DNA of 46,648 nucleotides from positions 1 through 46,648 of IMG/VR virus record IMGVR_UViG_3300037502_001380. One strand, written 5' to 3'. Of the stretch, positions 41,070 through 46,358 are shown piece after piece. The notes below the pieces were generated by a model. It saw only the letters and a list, made by a program, of their open reading frames with translations. It had not been told where the DNA came from and searched no databases. The first letter of the stretch is position 1. Each line of letters opens with the position of its first letter. Origin of the DNA: a virus. Both the position numbers and the translations under genes were made by a program.

Positions 41070-41136
41070 CCCTCAACTACAACAACTCTGCTGCTAACTG
41101 TGGCAGAGTCTACGCTATAAATGAAGTGAATTTTTA

Positions 41137-41271
41137 GACTGACTTGTTGGCAATCTACAGATTGTCAGTGAGTTATACGCGGCCAGATAGTCTGAAAAGG
41201 GGCTATCACAAATCCACTGAGAAGGGCTATTTTCCAACCCTTCATCCTATAACTCAGGTGGCAAGCCAGTC
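41137..41271 (+). ncRNA. Multibranch structured RNA
   Basis: A closing helix GACTGACTTG (41137-41146) with CAAGCCAGTC (41262-41271), nine of ten paired, encloses CAATC/GATTG (41151-41155 / 41160-41164) and a 9-bp helix TGAGTTATA/TATAACTCA (41169-41177 / 41248-41256). The latter encloses GATAG/CTATC (41186-41190 / 41203-41207) and AAGGG/CCCTT (41222-41226 / 41238-41242). All helices are compatible. It is followed by a TTCACTT element at 41275 and a perfect hairpin GCCTACA/TGTAGGC (41291-41309), then TCAAGG/CCTTGA (41316-41334). No ORF is credible here. Confidence 0.5.
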
Positions 41272-41501
41272 ATTTTCACTTCAAAAGAGCGCCTACATTC
41301 AATGTAGGCAAACAATCAAGGTGAGAATCCTTGAAAGTTTTTGAAGGTTTTTGCATGGCTTATATCTGTACTTGATACAGTATTAGTGCTTATATAAAAC
41401 TTGTCGCGAGAGGTAGGCGTGATAACCTTATTCACTTCAAAAAATAGCCAGAGTGACGTACTGGCTAAACCTAAATCCTCTAAAATCGTTGAGGTGATTG
41501 T

Positions 41502-41780
41502 ATGACAAACGAACTAGTACCAGCCATCACTCAGGAAGAGATAGAAGTGAATGAATGGTGGTTGTCACCGTTTTGGGCTCCAGGGTTCAACCCTGCAAAT
41601 CAAAACAAAACGCATGAAGAAAAGTGCGCCTTGTTAGATGAAAAGATAGGACCCGTAATAGATAAGGTAGTCCGCTTTTCGCTGTACGGCGAAGAGTTTG
41701 ACGCCATAATAAAAGGAGTATACGGGTCTTATTTGGTTCTAGACAGAATCAAAGAGATTCCATATTTTCACGAACTGTAG
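41502..41780 (+). CDS. Small unknown acidic protein
   Basis: A 92-residue protein MTNELVPAITQEEIEVNEWW then LSPFWAPGFNPANQNKTHEE, ending in a beta-like KVVRFSLYGEEFDAIIKGVY and VLDRIKEIPYFHEL. No family recognised. Its leader is unusual: TTCACTT at 41431-41437, then a 7-bp hairpin TAGCCAG/CTGGCTA (41445-41451 / 41461-41467), with the ATG 64 nt after the element. The mRNA 5' region is therefore structured, and the element is more distant than for later genes. Confidence 0.6.
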   Translation: MTNELVPAITQEEIEVNEWWLSPFWAPGFNPANQNKTHEEKCALLDEKIGPVIDKVVRFSLYGEEFDAIIKGVYGSYLVLDRIKEIPYFHEL

Positions 41781-41786
41781 TCACAT

Positions 41787-41873
41787 GGCAAGGTAGTGCA
41801 AGATGCACAAGCCTAACGAAAGGTTGCGAAAGAGAGACCCTCTATTAGCTGTGGTAAAAGTCCACGCCTTGCC
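41787..41873 (+). ncRNA. tRNA-like structured RNA
   Basis: A 7-bp acceptor-like helix GGCAAGG (41787-41793) / CCTTGCC (41867-41873) encloses GTGCA/TGCAC (41796-41808), a 5-bp arm AGCCT/AGGTT (41810-41825) with a 6-nt loop, a possible long variable region, and an arm TGTGG/CCACG with a 7-nt loop (41850-41866) abutting the acceptor strand exactly as a T-arm does. Total length 87 nt fits a class II tRNA. The loop TAAAAGT is not a normal T-loop and the anticodon loop is the wrong size, so it is either degenerate or a mimic. No CCA follows. Confidence 0.4.
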
Positions 41874-41883
41874 AGTGATTAAT

Positions 41884-41966
41884 CCTACCTAAACTTGGTA
41901 GGCTACATACTGATTACAGTAGGTATGTAGTAAGTACTGTAGGAACATATAGTGATACACTATGTT
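41884..41966 (+). ncRNA. Run of three adjacent hairpins
   Basis: CCTACC/GGTAGG (41884-41889 / 41897-41902) is followed without spacing by CTACATAC/GTATGTAG (41903-41910 / 41923-41930) and then AACATA/TATGTT (41944-41949 / 41961-41966). The first resembles the hairpin at 42633-42661 in sequence as well as shape. No coding potential seen. Confidence 0.35.
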
Positions 41967-41988
41967 GCCGTCAATGTATCAGTATTTT

Positions 41989-42038
41989 TGCTCTAACAGT
42001 AATGGAATGTTAGTGTGAGTTCGAGTCTTACTGGAGCA
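41989..42038 (+). ncRNA. Minimal tRNA-like element with canonical T-arm, no anticodon arm
   Basis: Acceptor-like TGCTCTA (41989-41995) pairs fully with TGGAGCA (42032-42038) allowing one G-U. The T-arm is canonical: GTGAG, loop TTCGAGT, CTTAC (42015-42031), joined directly to the acceptor strand. The only other arm is AACA/TGTT (41995-41998 / 42008-42011, sharing one base with the acceptor) with a D-loop-like GTAATGGAA. There is no room for an anticodon arm in 50 nt. It lies 6 bp before the tandem RNA array. Confidence 0.45.
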
Positions 42039-42043
42039 ACAAA

Positions 42044-42168
42044 CCTTTGCGTTTTAGTTACACGACAACAGTATACTACCACTTAGTAGAAAGGTAGAGG
42101 TGGTTAACCACTGAGGGTATAGTCCATAAAACCTGATGAGGACATGTTGTGTAGCTAAACGCAGAGGG
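42044..42168 (+). ncRNA. Tandem structured RNA, unit 1
   Basis: The 5' strand (42044-42070, beginning CCTTTGCGTTTTAGTTACAC) pairs almost throughout with the 3' strand (42145-42168, ending GCTAAACGCAGAGGG), a basal stem of over 20 pairs. The head has CTACC/GGTAG, a hairpin GTGG-TTAA-CCAC, the string GAGGGTATAGTCC, and CCT-GATG-AGG. Flanks AAACCTTTGC and AGGGTATA are shared with units 2 and 3. No ORF or Shine-Dalgarno is present. Confidence 0.55.
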
Positions 42169-42177
42169 TATAAAAAA

Positions 42178-42304
42178 CCTTTGCAGTTTAGTTGTGATGT
42201 TATGCAGCGAGACCTTGGAGATGTTTCTCCCGTCTATGACCTGTGAAAATCCCAATGTGGTATAAGTAGTATAAAAGATACTATATCACAGCTAAACGCA
42301 AAGG
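42178..42304 (+). ncRNA. Tandem structured RNA, unit 2
   Basis: The basal stem pairs CCTTTGCAGTTTAGTTGTGAT (42178-42198) with ATATCACAGCTAAACGCAAAGG (42283-42304), closely similar to the unit 1 stem but with compensating differences. The head differs completely: nested AGAC/GTCT and GGAGA-TGTT-TCTCC (about 42210-42235), then AGTAT/ATACT near 42268-42282. It begins 9 bp after unit 1. Confidence 0.55.
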
Positions 42305-42315
42305 ATATACACAAA

Positions 42316-42417
42316 CCTTTGTACAAACCTGGCTTGTCAAACAGTTGTACTACGATACAGTACATAACAGTAAGAATAGTAAATTCTATTGAAGTCTGTT
42401 ACAACTGAGTGCAAAGG
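42316..42417 (+). ncRNA. Tandem structured RNA, unit 3
   Basis: CCTTTGTAC (42316-42324) pairs with GTGCAAAGG (42409-42417) and an inner 8-bp helix CAGTTGTA/TACAACTG (42342-42349 / 42400-42407) continues it. The head contains GTACT/AGTAC and AATAG/CTATT hairpins. Shorter than units 1 and 2 (102 nt), same flanks. It ends 9 nt before the TTCACTT leader of the next gene. Confidence 0.5.
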
Positions 42418-42451
42418 GGTATTTGTTCACTTCTTAAAAAAACAAAATCGC

Positions 42452-42622
42452 ATGAAAGAAAAAGAAATAGATTTTGCCTTATGGGCATTCGTGTCCATAA
42501 TGGCTCTTATTATTGGCGTGAAAGCTGCAAATTGCGGCGAGTACGCTATAGCATTTATGTTTTGTTTTATCGCTGTTGTGTCCGCATCTTGCATGTGGAT
42601 ATGCAGAGATATATACAAGTGA
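42452..42622 (+). CDS. Small membrane protein, two transmembrane helices
   Basis: The start at ATG 42452 (MKEKEIDFALWAFVSIMALI) is chosen because the TTCACTT element (42426-42432) and an A-rich tract precede it as for neighbouring genes; an upstream in-frame TTG at 42389 would run through the tandem RNA. The 56-residue product has two hydrophobic segments, about 9-24 and 31-50 (YAIAFMFCFIAVVSASCMWI), with a short polar turn. Small two-helix phage membrane proteins may be holins, superinfection exclusion factors or defence inhibitors; no motif decides. Confidence 0.6.
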   Translation: MKEKEIDFALWAFVSIMALIIGVKAANCGEYAIAFMFCFIAVVSASCMWICRDIYK

Positions 42623-43074
42623 TTTTGAGAATACATACCTAAAGAAAACTGGTAGGTATGTTAAAATGTGTATGCTACGCGCTTGAGTTTACCTCATCTG
42701 CTGTAGTTCCCAGACAAGTACACATCTGAAAAGGCTGCTTCGCACTCCAGCAACGATGGAAGTTAACGTTGCAATAACAAGAGAAAACTTCCTGCACCTA
42801 TGCGATGGTGCAAGCAATTGAAATCAATAGGCTAGTTGCTACCTACCCTAACATGATGAATCTGATTGCTACAAAACTTCTTCAACGGTGGTGTAAAACG
42901 TTGAAAGGAGAATCAAGAGAGAGACACCTGCTTACTGATTAGTGGAAGGTATATGCTAAGTGCATTTTACCGAGGTAACTATCTAAGTATCTACAGAATC
43001 TTTAGTCAACCTGCTGCTTCCAATGCACCTAATCACTGACGAAAAGAGAACCTTGTAGTTTTTGTTTGTATTAT
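42623..43074 (+). ncRNA. Non-coding stretch with several strong hairpins
   Basis: About 450 nt without a credible ORF. Helices seen: ACATACCT/AGGTATGT (42633-42640 / 42654-42661), ATGTGTA/TACACAT (42666-42672 / 42719-42725) enclosing CTAC/GTAG, GCAACG/CGTTGC (42750-42755 / 42767-42772) competing with GGAAGT/ACTTCC (42758-42763 / 42787-42792), TGCACC/GGTGCA (42793-42798 / 42807-42812), TTCAACG/CGTTGAA (42881-42887 / 42899-42905), and TGATTAG-TGGAAG with CTTCCA...CTAATCA (42936-42948 / 43017-43035). Whether these are one RNA or several is not clear. Confidence 0.4.
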
Positions 43075-43096
43075 ATCACTTCAAAATAAAAAGACA

Positions 43097-43387
43097 ATGA
43101 ATTGGAAACAAACAATCACGGAAGAAGAAAAACTTAATCTTCCATTTAGCTTAGAAAATTTTTGGTGGGCGCCATACGAAGACTTGAATGGCTCAGGTAT
43201 AAAGTTCTCTTCGGAAGAAGAAACAGACCACGATGTATTAGTTTTTGTAGAAACACGAAGCGAAGACAACAGGTATATGAAAGGAGGCTCATTCTCTGAT
43301 TTTGGGAATGTTTACGGCATGAACGTAAACAAGTTTCAAGAGCTTTTTTCTATGAACCCGGAAGACGCTGGCTTTGAGCCAATCTAA
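43097..43387 (+). CDS. Small acidic protein
   Basis: A 96-residue, strongly acidic protein: MNWKQTITEEEKLNLPFSLE, SEEETDHDVLVFVETRSEDN, ending NPEDAGFEPI. The leader is ATCACTT (43075-43081), an A-rich tract and ATG 15 nt on. Small acidic proteins of phages often mimic DNA or inhibit host factors, but composition alone is the only hint here. Aromatic residues cluster near ENFWWAPYEDL. Confidence 0.6.
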   Translation: MNWKQTITEEEKLNLPFSLENFWWAPYEDLNGSGIKFSSEEETDHDVLVFVETRSEDNRYMKGGSFSDFGNVYGMNVNKFQELFSMNPEDAGFEPI

Positions 43388-43395
43388 CAACGTAG

Positions 43396-43433
43396 ACCTG
43401 AATTAACAGGTGCAAGGGCAGTAGGTACTGTCC
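43396..43433 (+). ncRNA. Intergenic double hairpin
   Basis: ACCTG/CAGGT (43396-43400 / 43407-43411) is followed by GGGCAGTA-GG-TACTGTCC (43416-43433). There is no T tract, so it is probably an mRNA processing or stability element rather than a terminator. It lies just before the TTCACTT element of the next gene. Confidence 0.4.
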
Positions 43434-43461
43434 ATATCTATTCACTTTTAAAAACAATCTA

Positions 43462-43914
43462 ATGGTAAATGAATGGGGGATTGAATGTCCTGTGAATTGG
43501 GACAACGTAAGGCCAGAACACAACTGGGTTGCAGTTAATGCTGATGGCAAAGTATGGTCTTATAACAAAAGACCAATTTTGCATGAAAACATGTGGAAAG
43601 CATCTGATTTTGGTGCATCACACATTAGCACAACAGAATACTCAACACTCAGTGAATGGATGTTTATTTGGGAAAGGCCAAGAGTAAAGTACTTGGCTGT
43701 AGTAAAAACAGAATACGAAATTAACTGCTACGAAACTACAGTCATTGAATTATACGAAAAGCCAACAACTGAGCAGTTTGAAAAACTAAAAAACATTATG
43801 ATACAAGATTATTTTCTTCTTGTTCATGGTGAATTGGCTGACAAACTAAAAGTTAGTCACATGAAATACCGAATCTGGAAGAGTATTGACATTAAAATAT
43901 ACGAATTGTTGTAA
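43462..43914 (+). CDS. Unknown 150-residue protein
   Basis: It starts MVNEWGIECPVNWDNVRPEH and continues NWVAVNADGKVWSYNKRPIL, a small Trp-rich beta region, then FIWERPRVKYLAVVKTEYEI and helices (KPTTEQFEKLKNIMIQDYFL). I do not recognise a family. The leader is TTCACTTTTAAAAACAATCT then ATG, nearly identical to those of the next two cassettes, so they may be co-regulated or copied together. Confidence 0.6.
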   Translation: MVNEWGIECPVNWDNVRPEHNWVAVNADGKVWSYNKRPILHENMWKASDFGASHISTTEYSTLSEWMFIWERPRVKYLAVVKTEYEINCYETTVIELYEKPTTEQFEKLKNIMIQDYFLLVHGELADKLKVSHMKYRIWKSIDIKIYELL

Positions 43915-43943
43915 AATCTATTCACTTTTAAAAAAACAATATT

Positions 43944-44639
43944 ATGCTAGAAGAAATTCTAGAAGAAATCTTCAAAAACATGGTCTTTGTCAAAGGTGGT
44001 ACATTGATGATGGGCCGCACTCCAGAACAAGGAATCAATGTTTTCCCAGGAGAACGTGATTACGATGATTTTGTAGCCTGGGATAGTTATACAAAGCATA
44101 TACACCAAGTAACGGTATCGGATTTCTATATTAGTAAGTATCCGGTTACGCAGAAACAGTGGCGAGAGGTGATGAAACACAAAGCGCAGTATGTAAGAAC
44201 CTGCGACAATTGCCCAGTACAATATGCAACCTATTATAAGATTGAAAAGTTTCTGGCTAAGATAAACAGAAAAACGGGTCTGAAATATCGCTTACCTACA
44301 GAGGCAGAATGGGAGTTTGCAGCACGAGGTGGTTTGAAAACCAAAGGATACAGGTACGCAGGCAGTAATAACTTGTATGAAGTTGCTTGGTATAAAGGTA
44401 ATTCTGGGAACAAAATACACCCAGTGGGACAAAAGAAGCCTAATGAGTTAGGGCTTTACGACATGACTGGAAATGTTGATGAGTGGTGCGAGGACATAAT
44501 AGATTATTCCAAATATAAAGGAATTCCTATCCGGGCATACCGTGGTGGTGACTATTGTAGCCCTATCATAAACTGCCGCATTGTGTCTCGCTTTATTTGC
44601 GGGTCTTCAAATGGCAATGGATTTCGTTTGGTATTATAA
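43944..44639 (+). CDS. FGE-sulfatase/SUMF1-fold protein with DGR-like C-terminus
   Basis: A 231-residue protein with the FGE-sulfatase (C-type-lectin-like) signature: MVFVKGGTLMMG, HQVTVSDFYISKYPVTQKQW, YRLPTEAEWEFAARGG, HPVGQKKPNELGLYDMTGNV-DEWCED, then YRGGDYCSPIINCRIVSR and NGFRLVL. The last 35 residues match the variable-region pattern RGG-x-W/Y-x(6)-C-R-x(3)-R-x(n)-GFR-L/V of retroelement-diversified proteins, with many NNC/NNT codons between the fixed positions. Catalytic Cys spacing of true FGE (C-x4-C) is not kept (C-x5-C), so it is probably a binding protein. The leader is TTCACTT at 43921 and ATG 16 nt on. Confidence 0.78.
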   Translation: MLEEILEEIFKNMVFVKGGTLMMGRTPEQGINVFPGERDYDDFVAWDSYTKHIHQVTVSDFYISKYPVTQKQWREVMKHKAQYVRTCDNCPVQYATYYKIEKFLAKINRKTGLKYRLPTEAEWEFAARGGLKTKGYRYAGSNNLYEVAWYKGNSGNKIHPVGQKKPNELGLYDMTGNVDEWCEDIIDYSKYKGIPIRAYRGGDYCSPIINCRIVSRFICGSSNGNGFRLVL

Positions 44640-44665
44640 TTTATTCACTTTTAAAAACAAATACA

Positions 44666-44902
44666 ATGTTTGCATTGATTATCAAAGATGAAAATAACAA
44701 CACAGTGCTTGAACACGTCTCTGTATACGAAGATGACGAGATTCATGTACCAAATGCAAACACGCTCAGCATGCCTTCTGAATGGAGGAAAGCTTGGCAC
44801 CTCATTGAATGGGTCAAAGAAAACAGACCAGACTGGAAAATTTACACGCAGACCTTTGAAATTGCTGTTTCTTCAAATAGCAATTCAATTGAATTTGCGT
44901 AA
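44666..44902 (+). CDS. Small unknown protein
   Basis: A 78-residue protein MFALIIKDENNNTVLEHVSV followed by YEDDEIHVPNANTLSMPSEW and RKAWHLIEWVKENRPDWKIY. ATG 44666 is chosen because TTCACTT (44644-44650) precedes it by 15 nt; an upstream in-frame start at 44597 would overlap the FGE-like gene. The form, two short strands then a helix, is a small alpha/beta unit with no recognised family. Confidence 0.6.
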   Translation: MFALIIKDENNNTVLEHVSVYEDDEIHVPNANTLSMPSEWRKAWHLIEWVKENRPDWKIYTQTFEIAVSSNSNSIEFA

Positions 44903-44946
44903 GATTTCTTAGTAACTCCAAAACTTCTTCTTCGAAAAGGATAGGG

Positions 44947-44965
44947 CAGCACAACTTCAGTGCTG
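44947..44965 (+). ncRNA. Intergenic hairpin
   Basis: CAGCAC/GTGCTG (44947-44952 / 44960-44965) lies in the gap between two small genes, followed by ATTCAACAAGCTGTTAGG, which resembles ATTCAACAAGTTGTTGG in the junction RNA at 46243-46316. No T tract follows. Confidence 0.35.
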
Positions 44966-45013
44966 GAAATATTCAACAAGCTGTTAGGAATTACTTTTCA
45001 CTTTGTAAACAAC

Positions 45014-45307
45014 ATGAATATGATAACTAAACAATCAACTACAGAATTAAACTCACTTCTCAAGTCTTACGAAAAGGCGATGAAATTTAAAACTATTGAC
45101 CTTGTTCTTAATGAAAAGGGAAACGAGTTTTATCTCTATGATGGTATATTGAAAGGAATTTCGTTTCTTGAGAAAAACCCTGATGGTAAGTATGTTAGAC
45201 AAGTTGTATGGATTGGCTATCCTATAACTGTAGAAGAGATTCTTGCATACGCTGATGTGTTTGCAAGGATTCCGCATACTATCAAAGTCAAGTTAAATCC
45301 GGCATAA
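45014..45307 (+). CDS. Unknown 97-residue protein
   Basis: MNMITKQSTTELNSLLKSYE followed by KAMKFKTIDLVLNEKGNEFY, a beta-rich middle and ITVEEILAYADVFARIPHTI. ATG 45014 (or 45020) is preferred because TTCACTT (44997-45003) stands just upstream; a longer frame from 44960 would pass through that element. The helix-beta-helix pattern is not a recognised family. It ends 2 bp before the second FGE-like gene, so the two are probably translated together. Confidence 0.58.
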   Translation: MNMITKQSTTELNSLLKSYEKAMKFKTIDLVLNEKGNEFYLYDGILKGISFLEKNPDGKYVRQVVWIGYPITVEEILAYADVFARIPHTIKVKLNPA

Positions 45308-45309
45308 GC

Positions 45310-45978
45310 ATGGAATTGATACACATTGAGGGCAACGAAAAAACCAAGTCATTCTACTTGGGCAAATACCTTGTCACCCAGCAAGAGTGGCTTGCAATTG
45401 CAGGTACTTCTGATTGGGATTTTAAAGGTCCTCGCTTTCCGATAACTGATGTTAGCGTTGCAGAAATATTAGGTTTTTGCAATCTGCTATCTCAGTCTGA
45501 AGGTTTGACACCTTGTTACTATGCAGACGACAAGTTCACAAAAGTATACGGTAAAAAAGGTAAAGACCAATCTTATCCTGATGAAGTATACTGGGACAAA
45601 GCTGCTAACGGATACCGACTGCCTACTGAAGATGAATGGGAATACGCATTAGAAGGAGGTAAAGAAAGAACATTTAAATACCGTGAAATGGACATTGATG
45701 ATGTTGCATGGTATGCTGAAAATAGCAATTCAGAAATTAAGCCAGTAGGTCAAAAGCTACCTAATGAATTAGGGCTTTACGATATGATAGGTAATGTACT
45801 AGAGTATAGCGTGATTTGGTCAAAGAAAAACATTGTAGAACACTTACGAATACAAAGTTCTCCGTTTGAATTGCTAAGCAAACGTTATATGAAACATTCA
45901 TATAATACACGTATTGAGCCGTATTTACATTTTGGTCACTTTACTGTTGGTTTCAGGGTAGCTAAAAACGCAGAGTAA
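45310..45978 (+). CDS. Second FGE-sulfatase/SUMF1-fold protein, diverged paralogue
   Basis: A 222-residue protein with FYLGKYLVTQQEWLAIAG, PITDVSVAEILGFCNLLSQS, a YRLPTEDEWEYALEGG block, and IKPVGQKLPNELGLYDMIGN. The last two are nearly identical to the protein at 43944-44639, also at DNA level (CTAATGAATTAGGGCTTTAC), so the two genes are duplicates. Its C-terminal part has lost the RGG and Cys pattern and reads RYMKHSYNTRIEPYLHFGHF then VGFRVA, keeping only the final GFR strand. Probably a binding protein like its paralogue. No TTCACTT leader; the start lies 2 bp after the upstream stop. Confidence 0.75.
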   Translation: MELIHIEGNEKTKSFYLGKYLVTQQEWLAIAGTSDWDFKGPRFPITDVSVAEILGFCNLLSQSEGLTPCYYADDKFTKVYGKKGKDQSYPDEVYWDKAANGYRLPTEDEWEYALEGGKERTFKYREMDIDDVAWYAENSNSEIKPVGQKLPNELGLYDMIGNVLEYSVIWSKKNIVEHLRIQSSPFELLSKRYMKHSYNTRIEPYLHFGHFTVGFRVAKNAE

Positions 45979-46235
45979 TGGCGAGAAAGCTAATCATACC
46001 TACTGAATTATATGATGTATATCTTCACGAAGGTCAAACTCGTTTTCAAGGCTGTCAGTGTACAAAAGACTGTATTTGTCACGAAGATTTTAAACCAAGT
46101 GAATATAAATACTACACAGTGCATAGGAAAATTGGTAGGCATAAGACTACCAGGCATGAGACAATGGAAGAAGTGGAAAAAAGGATTCAGTTACTTGAGC
46201 AATTGGCAAAGGAGAAGATTAACAAAAGTGCATGA
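45978..46235 (+). CDS. Small Cys-rich basic protein
   Basis: An 85-residue protein MARKLIIPTELYDVYLHEGQ, then a Cys/His cluster FQGCQCTKDCICHEDFKPSE and a basic helical end (MEEVEKRIQLLEQLAKEKIN). The C-x-C-x3-C-x-C-H arrangement suggests a metal site. The start overlaps the stop of the FGE-like gene (TAATG). No family recognised; small zinc-binding host-takeover proteins are common in phages. Confidence 0.55.
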   Translation: MARKLIIPTELYDVYLHEGQTRFQGCQCTKDCICHEDFKPSEYKYYTVHRKIGRHKTTRHETMEEVEKRIQLLEQLAKEKINKSA

Positions 46236-46242
46236 TAGCAGC

Positions 46243-46316
46243 CAGGCAGTCTCAAAAACCTTTTATAAGTACAGCGCGTACTAAAGGTTATTCAACAAGT
46301 TGTTGGAGACTGCCTG
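46243..46316 (+). ncRNA. Three-way-junction RNA between genes
   Basis: A perfect 11-bp closing helix CAGGCAGTCTC (46243-46253) / GAGACTGCCTG (46306-46316) encloses AACCTTT/AAAGGTT (46257-46263 / 46283-46289) topped by GTAC/GTAC (46269-46281), and a hairpin CAACA-AGT-TGTTG (46293-46305). Total 74 nt. No T tract follows, so it is not a simple terminator. The shape (acceptor-like stem with side arms, tRNA size) recalls the elements at 41787 and 41137. Confidence 0.5.
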
Positions 46317-46358
46317 CCTATAAAATTGAATGTTCAAAATTTAATATTAAGAAAAAAA

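Noticed and set aside
41144-41344. Plus-strand ORF of 66 codons
   Set aside because: It lies across the multibranch RNA 41137-41271 and a TTCACTT element; no start context and no protein-like pattern.
41583-41595. T-loop-like GGGTTCAACCC
   Set aside because: It lies within the 92-residue coding sequence and no acceptor or other arms surround it.
42131-42142. Hammerhead ribozyme core (CTGATGAG in unit 1)
   Set aside because: The required helix II and following GAAA are absent in the right order, and no cleavable site is paired correctly.
42389-42622. Longer form of the small membrane protein gene
   Set aside because: It would start with TTG inside tandem RNA unit 3; ATG 42452 has the shared TTCACTT leader at the normal distance.
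44597-44902. Longer form of the 78-residue gene
   Set aside because: It overlaps the FGE-like gene in another frame and bypasses the TTCACTT leader at 44644.
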